From positions 434,001 to 498,000 of the forward strand of contig NZ_CP029191.1 of NCBI RefSeq assembly GCF_008642335.1: a DNA stretch of 64,000 nt, in the 5' to 3' direction. Shown here piece by piece: positions 18,549-28,252 of the stretch. Position 1 is the first letter of the stretch; each line of letters opens with the position of its first letter. The notes below the pieces were generated by a model. The model did not search any database. It saw only the letters and a list, made by a program, of their open reading frames with translations, and had not been told where the DNA came from. This stretch comes from Streptomyces venezuelae. GTDB taxonomy: Bacteria > Actinomycetota > Actinomycetes > Streptomycetales > Streptomycetaceae. A program made the position numbers and the translations under genes.

Positions 18549-18575
18549 TGCACAAGGTCCTGATAAAGTTCCCGC

Positions 18576-19019
18576 ATGAACACCCCGGACCCCGACGGCC
18601 TGCTCGCCGAACAGTTGCTGCGGCTGACGCGCAGGCTGCAGCGGATCCAGAAGCGCCATCTGGTGCCGACCGGTATCACCCCAGCGCAGTCCCGCCTCCT
18701 GCGCACCCTCGCGCATTACGAGACACCGCCGCGCATGGCCGACCTCGCCGAGCGCCTGGAAGTCGTGCCCCGCGCCGTGACCACGCTGGTCGACGGCCTG
18801 GAGGCCGCCGATCTCGTGCGCCGCGCGCCCGACCCCACCAACCGCCGGGTGATCCGCATCGAACTCACCGACGCGGGACTCAAGGCCCTGGGCGAGCTGC
18901 GGGGCGCGCGCCGCGCCGCCGCCGAGGACATCCTTGCCCCCCTGGACGCCGAGCAGCGGGCACAGTTGGGCGTGCTGCTGAACGCACTGTTCGACGTGCC
19001 GGACGTCCGCCGCTGCTGA
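18576..19019 (+). CDS. MarR-family transcriptional regulator
   Basis: 147 residues. The winged-helix core is seen in ITPAQSRLLRTLAHYE, MADLAERLEVVPRAVTTLVDGLEAADLV and the wing RRAPDPTNRRVIRIELT. The ATG at 18576 lacks an obvious ribosome binding site. It diverges from the ABC exporter with 94 bp between them, the standard layout for a MarR repressor and its efflux target. Confidence 0.9.
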   Translation: MNTPDPDGLLAEQLLRLTRRLQRIQKRHLVPTGITPAQSRLLRTLAHYETPPRMADLAERLEVVPRAVTTLVDGLEAADLVRRAPDPTNRRVIRIELTDAGLKALGELRGARRAAAEDILAPLDAEQRAQLGVLLNALFDVPDVRRC

Positions 19020-19079
19020 GATTCCGTCTTCCGCACCTTCGGTCCGCAGGTACGCCGCCGCAACCGCCGAGGAGAGCTC

Positions 19080-22004
19080 ATGCCACTGCTGGAGCCCGAG
19101 CCCGACGCCCTGCGCCCCGGTGCGGCGTCGCGCGTGGACGGACCTGCCCACGACCGCGTGCCGGACGGGCGCGGCGGCGGCACCCCGGAGCCGCTCCGTT
19201 CGGAGCTGATCGCGCTGCTCGGCGCGGACAAGGTGCTGACGAAGATCTCGGACCTGGTGCGGTACGCCTCGGATGCCAGTCCCTACCGTTTCGTGCCGCA
19301 GGTCGTGGTCGTCCCCGAGGACATCGACGACGTGTCGGCCGTCCTGTCGTACGCGCACGGCAAGGGCCGCGAAGTCGTTTTCCGCGCGGCCGGTACGTCG
19401 CTGAACGGCCAGGCCCAGGGCGAGGACATCCTCGTCGACGTGCGCAAGCACTGGTCGGGCGTGGAGGTGCTCGGCGGGGGCGCGCGGGCGCGCATCGGTC
19501 CCGGCACGACGGTCGTGCGGGCCAACGCGACGCTCTCCCGGTTCGGCCGCGTGCTCGGCCCCGACCCCGCGAGCGCGATTGCCTGCACGGTCGGCGGCGT
19601 CGTCGCGAACAACGCCTCGGGCATGACGGCGGGCACCACCCGCAACTCGTACCGCACGGTCGCCTCGCTCACCGTCGTCCTCCCCTCCGGGACGGTCGTG
19701 GACACGGCCGAGCCGGACGCGGACGAGCAGTTGGCGCACGCGGAGCCCGACCTGTGCGCGGGCCTGCTGGCGATCAAGCGCGAGATCGAGGCCGACCCGG
19801 AGCTGGTGGCCCGTATCCGCGAGAAGTACGAGATCAAGAACACCAACGGCTACCGCCTCGACGCGTACCTCGACGGCACGACGCCCGTGGAGATCCTGCG
19901 GGGCCTGATGGTCGGCTCAGAGGGCACCTTCGGCTTCCTCTCCGAGATCGTCTTCGACACACTGCCGCTGGACCGGCACACGAGCACCGCCCTGCTGTTC
20001 TTCCCCTCCCTGCCAGCTGCTGCCGCCGCGGTGCCGCTGTTCAACGCGGCGGGCGCCCTCGCCGTCGAGCTGATGGACGGCAACACTCTGCGCGCGTCCG
20101 TCAGCGTCCGGGGAGTGCCCGCCGACTGGGCGGAGCTGCCGAAGTCGACGGCCGCCCTCCTGGTCGAGTTCCGCGCCCCGGACGAGGCCGCGCAGGAGGC
20201 GTACGAAGCGGCGGCGGCGAAGGCCCTGGAAGGCCTGGAGCTGACCGCGCCCGTGCCGTCGGTGACCAACGCGTTCACGCGCGACGCGAAGACGATCGGT
20301 GGCTACTGGAAGGCGCGCAAGGCGTTCGTCACCGCCGTCGGCGGCTCCCGCCCCTCGGGCACGACGCTCATCACCGAGGACTTCGCGGTCCCGCCCGGCC
20401 GGCTGGCCGAGGCCTGCGAAGCGCTGCTCGACCTCCAGACGCGGCACGGCTTCGACGCCGCCGTCGCGGGCCACGCGGCCCACGGCAACCTGCACTTCCT
20501 GCTCGCCTTCGACGCGGCGGTGCCCGCCGACGTCGAGCGCTATGCCGCCTTCATGGACGAGTTCTGCCGTCTGACGGTGGAGCGTTTCGACGGCTCCCTG
20601 AAGGCGGAGCACGCCACCGGCCGCAACATCGCGCCCTTCCTGGAGCTGGAGTGGGGCCCGAAGGCGACCGAGCTGATGTGGCGCACGAAACAGGTCATCG
20701 ACCCGGACGGGGTGCTCGCGCCGCGCATCGTCCTGGACCGGGACCCGAAGGCGCACCTGCGCGGTCTCAAGACCATCCCGCGCGTGGAGCCGATCGCCGA
20801 CCCGTGCATCGAGTGCGGCTTCTGCGAACCGACGTGCCCCAGCGAGGACCTGACCACGACACCGCGCCAGCGCATCGTGCTGCGCCGCGAGATGATGCGC
20901 CAGCCCGCGGGGTCGCCGGTGGAGGACGGTCTCGTCGAGGCGTACGGATACGACGCCGTGGACACCTGCGCGGGCGACTCGACGTGCAGCATCGCCTGTC
21001 CGGTGGGCATCGACACGGGCGCTCTGATGAAGGAGTTCCGGCACGCGCGGCACTCACCGCGCGAGGAGCGGGCGGCCGCTGTCGCCGCGAAGAACTTCAA
21101 GGCCGTCGAGGCGTCGGCACGGCTCGCGGTGGCCGCCGCCGACCGGATCAGCGACCGGCTGCTCACCGCGGTCACCCGCCGCGCGCGCAAGGCCGTGCGG
21201 CCGGACCTCGTCCCCGAGTGGCTGCCGCGGATCCCCGGGGCCGCGGTGCGCAAGCTGCCGCGCACCGCGCGCGTGGGAGCCACCGCCGTCTACTACCCGG
21301 CGTGCGTCAACCGCATCTTCGGCAGCCCCGGCGACCGCTCCCTGGCGGAGGCCGTCGTCGCCGTCTCCGCGCGCGCGGGGAAGCCGGTTTGGATTCCGGA
21401 CGATGTCGCGGGGACGTGCTGCGCGACGATCTGGCACTCCAAGGGGTACGTCGCGGGCAACCGCGTCATGGCCAACCGCATCGTCGAGGCGGCCTGGGGC
21501 TGGACGGCGGGCGGCCGCCTGCCACTGGTCGTCGACGCGTCGTCCTGCACGCTGGGCATCGCCCACGAGGTCGCCCCGTATCTCACCGCGGACAACCGGG
21601 AGTTGCACCGGGAGCTCACGGTCGTCGACTCGATCGTCTGGGCCGCCGACGAACTGCTCCCCCGGCTGACGGTGCACCGCACGGTCGGCTCCGCCGTCCT
21701 GCACCCCACGTGCTCCATGCAGCACCTCGGCGACGAGGCACAGCTCCGTGCCGTCGCCGAGGCGTGCGCGGACGAAGTGGTCGTCCCGGACGACGCGGGG
21801 TGCTGTGCCTTCGCGGGCGACCGGGGCATGCTCCACAAGGAGCTGACGGAGTCGGCCACGCGCAAGGAGGCCGCGGAGGTCACGTCCCGTCCCTACGACG
21901 CGCACCTCTCCGCCAACCGCATGTGCGAGGTGGGCATGGACCACGCGACGGGCCGCGGGTACTACTCCGTACTCCTCCAACTGGAGCGCGCGACGCGCCC
22001 CTGA
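19080..22004 (+). CDS. FAD-binding and Fe-S-binding oxidoreductase (D-lactate dehydrogenase type)
   Basis: 974 residues, a fusion of the GlcD-like flavoprotein and the GlpC/LutA-like Fe-S subunit. The FAD_binding_4 domain contains FRAAGTSLNGQAQG and GGVVANNASGMTAG. A 4Fe-4S module follows near residue 575 (CIECGFCEPTCPSED) with a second cluster DTCAGDSTCSIACPVG. Cysteine-rich CCG-type motifs are TCCATIWHSKGY and GCCAFAGDRG. Relatives oxidise D-lactate or other 2-hydroxyacids and feed electrons to the respiratory chain. The ATG follows GAGGAGAG. It stands alone, 60 bp after marR. Confidence 0.9.
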   Translation: MPLLEPEPDALRPGAASRVDGPAHDRVPDGRGGGTPEPLRSELIALLGADKVLTKISDLVRYASDASPYRFVPQVVVVPEDIDDVSAVLSYAHGKGREVVFRAAGTSLNGQAQGEDILVDVRKHWSGVEVLGGGARARIGPGTTVVRANATLSRFGRVLGPDPASAIACTVGGVVANNASGMTAGTTRNSYRTVASLTVVLPSGTVVDTAEPDADEQLAHAEPDLCAGLLAIKREIEADPELVARIREKYEIKNTNGYRLDAYLDGTTPVEILRGLMVGSEGTFGFLSEIVFDTLPLDRHTSTALLFFPSLPAAAAAVPLFNAAGALAVELMDGNTLRASVSVRGVPADWAELPKSTAALLVEFRAPDEAAQEAYEAAAAKALEGLELTAPVPSVTNAFTRDAKTIGGYWKARKAFVTAVGGSRPSGTTLITEDFAVPPGRLAEACEALLDLQTRHGFDAAVAGHAAHGNLHFLLAFDAAVPADVERYAAFMDEFCRLTVERFDGSLKAEHATGRNIAPFLELEWGPKATELMWRTKQVIDPDGVLAPRIVLDRDPKAHLRGLKTIPRVEPIADPCIECGFCEPTCPSEDLTTTPRQRIVLRREMMRQPAGSPVEDGLVEAYGYDAVDTCAGDSTCSIACPVGIDTGALMKEFRHARHSPREERAAAVAAKNFKAVEASARLAVAAADRISDRLLTAVTRRARKAVRPDLVPEWLPRIPGAAVRKLPRTARVGATAVYYPACVNRIFGSPGDRSLAEAVVAVSARAGKPVWIPDDVAGTCCATIWHSKGYVAGNRVMANRIVEAAWGWTAGGRLPLVVDASSCTLGIAHEVAPYLTADNRELHRELTVVDSIVWAADELLPRLTVHRTVGSAVLHPTCSMQHLGDEAQLRAVAEACADEVVVPDDAGCCAFAGDRGMLHKELTESATRKEAAEVTSRPYDAHLSANRMCEVGMDHATGRGYYSVLLQLERATRP

Positions 22005-22165
22005 GGGGCGGGCCCGCGACCGGGGTGGCCCCCCAGGGCGGCGCAGGCCTTCGATAAATCCAACTCTTCGGCACCTCCTGTCTCTTGCGTCCCGGGCGGA
22101 CCCCCTACCAGGGTGGCTTCCGCCCCAGTGGTAGAGACCAGCCGCCATTCAGCTACGGAGGTCCG

Positions 22166-23617
22166 ATGCACGACGAGAACGTCACACCGAACCCTGAAGG
22201 CACCACCCCGGACGACGGCACCGAGAGCGGCAGGGCGGGTGACGGCCACTCGCGTCGCGCGGTGCTCCGCACGGCGGGCCTCGCCGGCGCGGGGCTCGGA
22301 GTCGGCGCCTTCACGGGCGGCACGGCGTACGCCGACACGACGGTGGACACGGCCAAGGCGCCCGCACGCAAGGGCAAGACGATGATCGGCGTGCCGTTCC
22401 AGGGCCGCTCGACGGTCCGGGTCGGGATCATCGGACTCGGCAACCGCGGCGGCAGCATGATCGACCTGTTCCTCGCGATCCCCGGCGTGCGCGTCGTCGC
22501 GCTCTGCGACCCGGTCAAGGAGAAGACCGCGGCCGCCGCGAAGAAGGTCACGGCCGCGGGCCAGCCCGCCCCGGCGACGTACACCAAGGGCGAGCACGAC
22601 TACGAGAACCTGTGCAAGCGCGGGGACATCGACTTCGTGTACGTGGCGACGCCCTGGGACTTCCACTTCGCCATGGCCAAGGCGGCGATGCTGAACGGCA
22701 AGCACGTGGGCGTGGAGTGTCCCATCGCCCTGCGCCTGGACGAACTGTGGGAGCTCGTCGACCTTTCAGAGCGCACCCGCAGGCACTGCATGCAGCTGGA
22801 GAACTGCTGTTACGGCAGGAACGAGATGCGGGTCCTGCGGATGGCGCACGCGGGCAAGTTCGGCGACCTGCTGCACGGCGCGGGCGCGTACAACCACGAC
22901 CTGCGCGGCCTGATGTTCGACCCCGACTACTACGAGGGGCCGTGGCGACGCCTCTGGCACACCCGGCTGCGCGGCGACCTCTACCCCAACCACGGCTTCG
23001 GCCCGGTCGCCAACTACATGGACGTCAACCGCGGTGACCGCGCCACGCACATATCCAGCTTCGGCACGCCCTCCCTCGGCCTCGCCGAGTACCGCAAGGA
23101 GCACATGCCTCCGGGCGACCCGAGCTGGAAGGAGACGTACATCGAGAGCGACCGCACCATCAGCCTGGTCCAGACGGCGAAGGGCCGGGTGATCCGCCTG
23201 GAGCACGACGTCAGCACGCCGCACCCCTACTCCCGGATCAACAGTCTCGGCGGCACACGCGGCGTCTTCGAGGACTACCCCGAGCGCATCTACATAGAGC
23301 CGGACCACACGGACGACAAGTGGGGCGACTTCAAGAAGTACGCCGACTTCGACCACTGGCTGTGGAAGGAGCACTCCAACCCGCCCGGCGGCCACGGCGG
23401 CATGGACTACATCATGATCTTCCGTCTGATGCAGACCATGCAGCTCGGTCTCGTCCCCGATTTCGACGTGTACGACGCCGCGACGTGGACGGCCCCCGTG
23501 CCGCTGAGCCATCTGTCGATCAAGGCGAAGGGCGCGCCGCAGGCGATCCCTGACTTCACGCGTGGCTTGTGGAAGAAGGAACGCCCGGGAGTCGACTCGG
23601 AGAAGCCCAAGGCGTAG
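22166..23617 (+). CDS. Tat-exported Gfo/Idh/MocA oxidoreductase, GH109-like (alpha-N-acetylgalactosaminidase type)
   Basis: 483 residues from ATG at 22166, preceded by CGGAGG. The N-terminus carries a twin-arginine signal ([18 protein letters not shown], cleavage near TAYA). The NAD-binding fold is [21 protein letters not shown]109 family members use bound NAD to remove alpha-linked GalNAc; the [21 protein letters not shown] block, [13 protein letters not shown] and [18 protein letters not shown] agree with that family. Assignment to GalNAc is by family only. It converges on a PNGase-A-like gene. Confidence 0.85.
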   Translation: MHDENVTPNPEGTTPDDGTESGRAGDGHSRRAVLRTAGLAGAGLGVGAFTGGTAYADTTVDTAKAPARKGKTMIGVPFQGRSTVRVGIIGLGNRGGSMIDLFLAIPGVRVVALCDPVKEKTAAAAKKVTAAGQPAPATYTKGEHDYENLCKRGDIDFVYVATPWDFHFAMAKAAMLNGKHVGVECPIALRLDELWELVDLSERTRRHCMQLENCCYGRNEMRVLRMAHAGKFGDLLHGAGAYNHDLRGLMFDPDYYEGPWRRLWHTRLRGDLYPNHGFGPVANYMDVNRGDRATHISSFGTPSLGLAEYRKEHMPPGDPSWKETYIESDRTISLVQTAKGRVIRLEHDVSTPHPYSRINSLGGTRGVFEDYPERIYIEPDHTDDKWGDFKKYADFDHWLWKEHSNPPGGHGGMDYIMIFRLMQTMQLGLVPDFDVYDAATWTAPVPLSHLSIKAKGAPQAIPDFTRGLWKKERPGVDSEKPKA

Positions 23618-23633
23618 GGGCGCCGGACCGACT

Positions 23634-23673
23634 GGGGGTTGCCGGGCGGCGCACTCGCCGCCCAGCAGCCCCC
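23634..23673. terminator. Bidirectional terminator hairpin between GH109 and PNGase genes
   Basis: GGGGGTTGCCGGGCGGCG (23634-23651) pairs with CGCCGCCCAGCAGCCCCC (23656-23673): 18 bp with two mismatched positions around a CACT loop. It lies 17 bp from one stop codon and 11 bp from the other, in the gap between convergent genes. Confidence 0.8.
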
Positions 23674-23684
23674 GCCCTCTCCGA

Positions 23685-25286
23685 TCAGCAGCGCCGACGG
23701 TCCTGCGTCAGGAATCCTTGCGCGGTGGCGATCGTCCGGTCGTAGCAGCCCGTGTCGCCGGTCAGGCGGTAGCGCTCGCGGGACGTGCCCACGGCGTGCC
23801 GCTGGTCGCGGGGAACGTTCGCGGTGTACGTGGCGTCGCCGTCGTAACGGTCGTCGAGGACGGACCAGCCGGTGCGCCGGCCGCCCGTCCTCGTGACGCT
23901 CTCGGCGCGGTCGCCGAGGGAGATCTCGGTGCGCAGCCGGTCTCCGGCGCCGAGGGTCGTGGTGCCGTCCATGGTGTACGTCCGGTCCGTGCGCACGGAC
24001 CGGCGGCCCGTGGTGACCGTCTCCCGGTCCGTCCACGTGGCCTTGAGGGCGTCCGTCGACTCGCCGTCGGTCCAGCGGTGCAGGGACGTGTTGGCGAGGC
24101 TGCGGGTCACGGTCGTCGCGACGCGGCCGTGCGACGTGTTCACGTACCCCGACACGCTGAGGCGGTGGCCGCCCTCCGTGTCCAGCCGGTGCGCTTCGTC
24201 GCCCGTCCCTGGCGTGTACTCCGACGTGTTGGCGGGCGCGCTTTCCTTGTGGCCGGTCAGCTTGCCCGTGACCCGGTCGCGCTTCTCGTCCTGCCAGACC
24301 AGCACGTTGACGGGTGTGCTCCAGCCGGTCCGCGCCTCGGGGACGCCGACGACGGAGACCTCGACCCGGTGCGGGCGGCCGTCGTTGAGGACGCCCGCGA
24401 AGGGCGTCAGGTCGTACTCGATGGGCTTGATGTCGAAGGCGCGAGGCCCCGGAATCACGTACCAGAGGAAGGGGTTCGACCAGCCGCCGGTCCAGACGGT
24501 CGGGAAGGGTGCCGCGATGCCCGCCAGCTGTCCGTCGACCTTGACCTGCACTTCCCGGTAGGGGCCCTGGTCGGCCTTGCAGGAGTAGGGCGCGGCGTCG
24601 GGTACGGTCAGGTACCAGTACTCCTCGCAGCCTCCGCCGGAGCCGGTGGCGTACACCTCGGCGACGATGCGTTCGCTGTTGGTGGGGGTGGTGAGGGTGG
24701 TGCCGTCCCTGCTGTCACCGAGGGGGAGGACACGGTCGGGTGCCTTCGTCGGCTCGGCCGCCGCGTAGAACGTCAGCGTCGCCTTGACGTCGATGACGCC
24801 GGTGTAGGTGTCGTTGACGACGTTGCCGATGAGCATCTCGACCCGCTGGGCGTGGCTCAGCGTCTCGCGGTAGCGGGTGACGTCCTTCTCCACGGACCAG
24901 GTGATGCCGTCGACCGACGGCTCCGGAGTCGATGTGCGCAGAACTTCGACGCCGCCTATGCGCAGGTACCCGAGACGGTCGTACTGCCGTCCCTTCACCT
25001 TCCCGTCCAGACGCAGCACCACCTTGCCCCAACGGCCCTTGCCGCACTTCGCGGGAGGCGCGTAATCGCCTCTGTACGGGGTGAAGTCCTTGAACTGTGC
25101 CTCGGCGACCGTCACTTCGCAGGACTTGGTGGGCGGCTTCGGCACGGGCGGCGCGGCGGTGACCGGATCGTGCCAGTCGTCACCGAACTCCACCGGTGGG
25201 GCGGCGGCCGCTGCTGGTCCGGCACCGAGGAGGGTGCTCGCCGCGAGGGTCGCTCCGACGAGCATGGACATGACGCGTCTTCTCAT
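23685..25286 (-). CDS. Secreted peptide-N4-(N-acetyl-beta-glucosaminyl)asparagine amidase A-like protein
   Basis: 533 residues with a signal peptide (MRRRVMSMLVGATLAAS, cleavage near GPAAAAA). The body resembles PNGase A proteins of plants, fungi and some actinobacteria: GDYAPPAKCGKGRWGKVVLRLDG in sense, then YDRLGYLRIGGVEVLRTSTPEP, GVIDVKATLTFY, and NPFLWYVIPGPRAFDIKPIEYDLTPFAG. PNGases release N-glycans from glycoproteins. Export plus a GalNAc-ase-like neighbour suggest attack on eukaryotic glycoproteins. The start codon has no clear ribosome binding site; an ATG five codons later is possible. Confidence 0.85.
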   Translation of the reverse strand: MRRRVMSMLVGATLAASTLLGAGPAAAAAPPVEFGDDWHDPVTAAPPVPKPPTKSCEVTVAEAQFKDFTPYRGDYAPPAKCGKGRWGKVVLRLDGKVKGRQYDRLGYLRIGGVEVLRTSTPEPSVDGITWSVEKDVTRYRETLSHAQRVEMLIGNVVNDTYTGVIDVKATLTFYAAAEPTKAPDRVLPLGDSRDGTTLTTPTNSERIVAEVYATGSGGGCEEYWYLTVPDAAPYSCKADQGPYREVQVKVDGQLAGIAAPFPTVWTGGWSNPFLWYVIPGPRAFDIKPIEYDLTPFAGVLNDGRPHRVEVSVVGVPEARTGWSTPVNVLVWQDEKRDRVTGKLTGHKESAPANTSEYTPGTGDEAHRLDTEGGHRLSVSGYVNTSHGRVATTVTRSLANTSLHRWTDGESTDALKATWTDRETVTTGRRSVRTDRTYTMDGTTTLGAGDRLRTEISLGDRAESVTRTGGRRTGWSVLDDRYDGDATYTANVPRDQRHAVGTSRERYRLTGDTGCYDRTIATAQGFLTQDRRRC

Positions 25287-25373
25287 GGGGGATTTCTATG
25301 GGCAGTTGCCGATCACCGCAATGGTGCGGTCCCGCGCATCACATCGACCACGTGCAGCCCCGCGCCCTACGTC

Positions 25374-26114
25374 TCACGCCGCCAGGTTTGCCCGGTCCCC
25401 CATGACCACGACCGGGTGCTGCTTCGGGTCGAGCGTACGCAGCAGGTACGACATGGCCACCTTCGACAGACTCACACAACCTGACGTGCCACTGCCGTGG
25501 TCCATGTGCAGCCAGATGCTGCCGCCCTTGGCCTGCCCCTGCGGGCGCGTCGGATCGTTCGGCGGGGTCCCCTTGGCGCGGTTGTAGTCGATGGCGATGA
25601 CGTAGTCGAAATCGTGCCAGTGCGTCTTCGGCCAGTAGTGCGGGGCCTGCATGGACGACGATTTCGTGTACGGGAACTTGGCGCCCGGGTCCGCGAGGAC
25701 GCCGCCCGCGTCGGTGAGCGTGAACACGCCGACCGGGCTGCGCTTGTCGTTCTCCCGGTGGTCGGTCGTCCAGCCCTTCTTCCCGTTGTGCGCGAGCCAG
25801 CTACGGGTCTTCTCCCAGGTGGTGTCCTTCGCCCCCGACTTCGTGTAGAGCACGACGGTCGACTTCGCCGAGTCCTCACCGTCGCCGTAGACCGCCACGA
25901 CCTGGCGGGACTCCTTGGGGATCTTGGACTGCAGCCGGTCGCCCACATCGGGGATGCGCCGTGCGTCAGCGGCCCCTGCCTGGGGACTCTTTCCATGATC
26001 AGCTCCGGCGCCGCCCTTCTTCGGGCCGTCGTCGCTTCCGCTCGCGCAGGACGTCAGAAGAACACCGCAGGCCGCTGCCGCGACCACCACTCGCACCGAA
26101 CCGCCTATTCGCAT
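25374..26114 (-). CDS. L,D-transpeptidase-family lipoprotein
   Basis: 246 residues. Lipoprotein signal (MRIGGSVRV, hydrophobic stretch, LLTSC), then a linker and a YkuD/ErfK-type domain. The catalytic signature is IWLHMDHGSGTSGCVSLSK, with the nucleophilic Cys in SGC; RSPVGVFTLTDAGG is the usual substrate-loop segment. These enzymes form 3-3 peptidoglycan cross-links or attach proteins to the wall; members of this short subgroup are not well studied. It is 87 bp upstream of the PNGase-like gene on the same strand. Confidence 0.88.
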   Translation of the reverse strand: MRIGGSVRVVVAAAACGVLLTSCASGSDDGPKKGGAGADHGKSPQAGAADARRIPDVGDRLQSKIPKESRQVVAVYGDGEDSAKSTVVLYTKSGAKDTTWEKTRSWLAHNGKKGWTTDHRENDKRSPVGVFTLTDAGGVLADPGAKFPYTKSSSMQAPHYWPKTHWHDFDYVIAIDYNRAKGTPPNDPTRPQGQAKGGSIWLHMDHGSGTSGCVSLSKVAMSYLLRTLDPKQHPVVVMGDRANLAA

Positions 26115-26317
26115 CCGCCCATGGTCGCACCCCGTCCGCGGATCCCCCGTCAGGCCCCGCTGCCCACGCCGTGACCGGGCTGATTCTTTACCTCAGGGCG
26201 GAAAACCGTTTGCCTCGGGCCACCGCGCGAGGCGAACCTTTCACGGTTTGTAACCGCCGTGCGCTCCCGCTACGCATTCGTCCGGGCGACGGCCGCCGCA
26301 CCGATTCCTGGGACGTC

Positions 26318-28252
26318 ATGCAGATTCGCGACCTTCCGTATCCCGACCCCGGCGTCCCCGATGCCCGGTCGGGGCCACGCTTCCTGCTGTGGCTGGGCCG
26401 CAACCAGCTCGGCGGACAACTCAAGTCCCTCGCCTGGGGCCTGCTGCACTTCGGCTCCATCGCGGGCCTGCCGTACATGGTCGGCGTCGCCGTCGAGGCC
26501 GTGCTCGACCGGTCCGGCGGACGGCTCGCCCTCGCGGGCGCGCTGATCCTCCTCCTCGGCGTCGCCATCGCGCTGGGCGACACGATGCTGCACCGCACCG
26601 CGGTCACCAACTGGATCACCGCCGCGGCCCGCGTACAGCAACTCCTCGCCCGCAAGACCGCCGCGCTCGGCTCCGCGCTCACCCGGCGCGTCGCCGCGGG
26701 CGAGGTCGTCGCCGTCTCCACCGGCGACGTCGAGAAGATCGGCTGGTTCGTCGAGGCCCTGTCGCGGTTCGCCGCGGCGGCGCTCACCGTCGTCCTCGTC
26801 TGTGTCGGCCTCCTCGTCTACCAGCCCGCTCTCGGCATCATCGTCGCCATCGGCATCCCTGTCCTTGCCCTCGCCGTCCTTCCGCTGCTGCCCCGCGCCA
26901 CACGCCGCGCGGACCACCAGCGCGAGAAGGCGGGCCGGGCCACCGAGCTGGCGTCGGACACCGTCGCCGGGCTGCGGGTGCTGCGCGGCATCGGCGGCGA
27001 GGAACTCTTCCTCGACCGGTACCGCACCGCGTCGCAGGAGGTCCGCACGGCCGCCGTCCGCAGCGCCCGCATGTGGGCGGTCATCTCGGCGATCCAGGTC
27101 CTGATGCCCGGCCTGCTGCTGATCGCGGTCGTCTGGCAGGGGGTGCACCTCGCCCGCGAGGGCCGTGTCACGGTCGGTGAACTCGTCACCGTCTACAGCG
27201 CCATCATGATCCTCAACTACCCGCTGCGGCACTTCGAGGAGATCGCCATGGCGTACTCCTTCTCGCGCCCCTCCGCGAAGCGGGCGGCCCGCGTGCTCTC
27301 ACTCCAGCGGACGGCGGAGAGTACGGGGTCGCGCACGCGCTCCCGGGACGGAGCTAAGGGCGGAGCTGAGGGCGGGGCTGAAGGCGGGGCTGAGCTCGGA
27401 TCCGCGACGACCTCTGCGATGGCACAGCTTCCCGTCGACGAGTCCCTCACGCCCACCGGTGACCTGTACGACCCGGCGACCGGGCTGCTCGCGCCCGCGG
27501 GACGGCTCACCGCCGTGGTCTGCGGCGACCCGGACGAGGCAGGTCGCCTCGCCGAACGTCTCGGCGGGCATCCGGCGTTCGACGAGGCCGCGGGTATGCC
27601 GTCCGTGCGTCTCGGCGACGTACCGCTGGACGAGCTGCCGCTGGCCACCGCCCGCACCGCCGTCCTGGTCCAGGACAAGGACCCCGTCCTCCTCTCCGGA
27701 ACGCTCCGCGAGCTCCTCGACGTACCGGCGTCGGGAGCCGTCAGCCCCGAGGAAGCGCTCGACGCGGCCCAGTGCTCCGACGTCTTGGACGCCCTCGCCC
27801 AGGCCTCGACCGACGACGACCCGATGGCCGCCCACCTCACGGAACGCGGCCGCTCCCTCTCCGGAGGCCAGCGCCAACGCCTGGCCCTCGCCCGCTCCCT
27901 TGTCACCGACCCCGAGGCGCTGGTGCTCGACGAGCCGACGTCCGCCGTCGACTCGCACACCGAGGCCCGGATCGCCGACGGCATCCGGCGCTTGCGCGAA
28001 GGACGCACCACCGTGGTGCTCACGTCGTCGCCACTGCTCCTGGACCGCGCCGAGCGCGTCGTCTTCCTCGCCGACGGCGAGGTCACGGCGGTGGGCGCGC
28101 ACCGCGAACTGGTGCACCTTGAGCCGCGATACCGCGCGGTCGTCACCCGGGAGACCGACGCGGAACGCACCGCCGCAGGTGCCCCCACGGACACGGACAC
28201 AGAAACCGACACGGACATCCTGACCGAACTCGACATCGAGGAGACGGCATGA
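26318..28252 (+). CDS. ABC exporter subunit with degenerate ATP site (pair 1, first subunit)
   Basis: 644 residues from ATG at 26318. A six-helix exporter domain spans about residues 20-320. The ATPase domain has lost Walker A: AVVCGDPDEAGRLAERL stands where GxxGxGKST is expected. The switch His is replaced too (VVLTSSPLLLDRAERV). It keeps a perfect signature LSGGQRQRLALARSL and Walker B ALVLDEPTSAVD. It must therefore pair with a second subunit. The next gene overlaps by 4 nt (ATGA) and supplies exactly the missing parts. A Gly/Ala-rich repeat (KGGAEGGAEGGAE) links the two domains; the C-terminal tail is a Thr/Asp repeat. Confidence 0.9.
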   Translation: MQIRDLPYPDPGVPDARSGPRFLLWLGRNQLGGQLKSLAWGLLHFGSIAGLPYMVGVAVEAVLDRSGGRLALAGALILLLGVAIALGDTMLHRTAVTNWITAAARVQQLLARKTAALGSALTRRVAAGEVVAVSTGDVEKIGWFVEALSRFAAAALTVVLVCVGLLVYQPALGIIVAIGIPVLALAVLPLLPRATRRADHQREKAGRATELASDTVAGLRVLRGIGGEELFLDRYRTASQEVRTAAVRSARMWAVISAIQVLMPGLLLIAVVWQGVHLAREGRVTVGELVTVYSAIMILNYPLRHFEEIAMAYSFSRPSAKRAARVLSLQRTAESTGSRTRSRDGAKGGAEGGAEGGAELGSATTSAMAQLPVDESLTPTGDLYDPATGLLAPAGRLTAVVCGDPDEAGRLAERLGGHPAFDEAAGMPSVRLGDVPLDELPLATARTAVLVQDKDPVLLSGTLRELLDVPASGAVSPEEALDAAQCSDVLDALAQASTDDDPMAAHLTERGRSLSGGQRQRLALARSLVTDPEALVLDEPTSAVDSHTEARIADGIRRLREGRTTVVLTSSPLLLDRAERVVFLADGEVTAVGAHRELVHLEPRYRAVVTRETDAERTAAGAPTDTDTETDTDILTELDIEETA

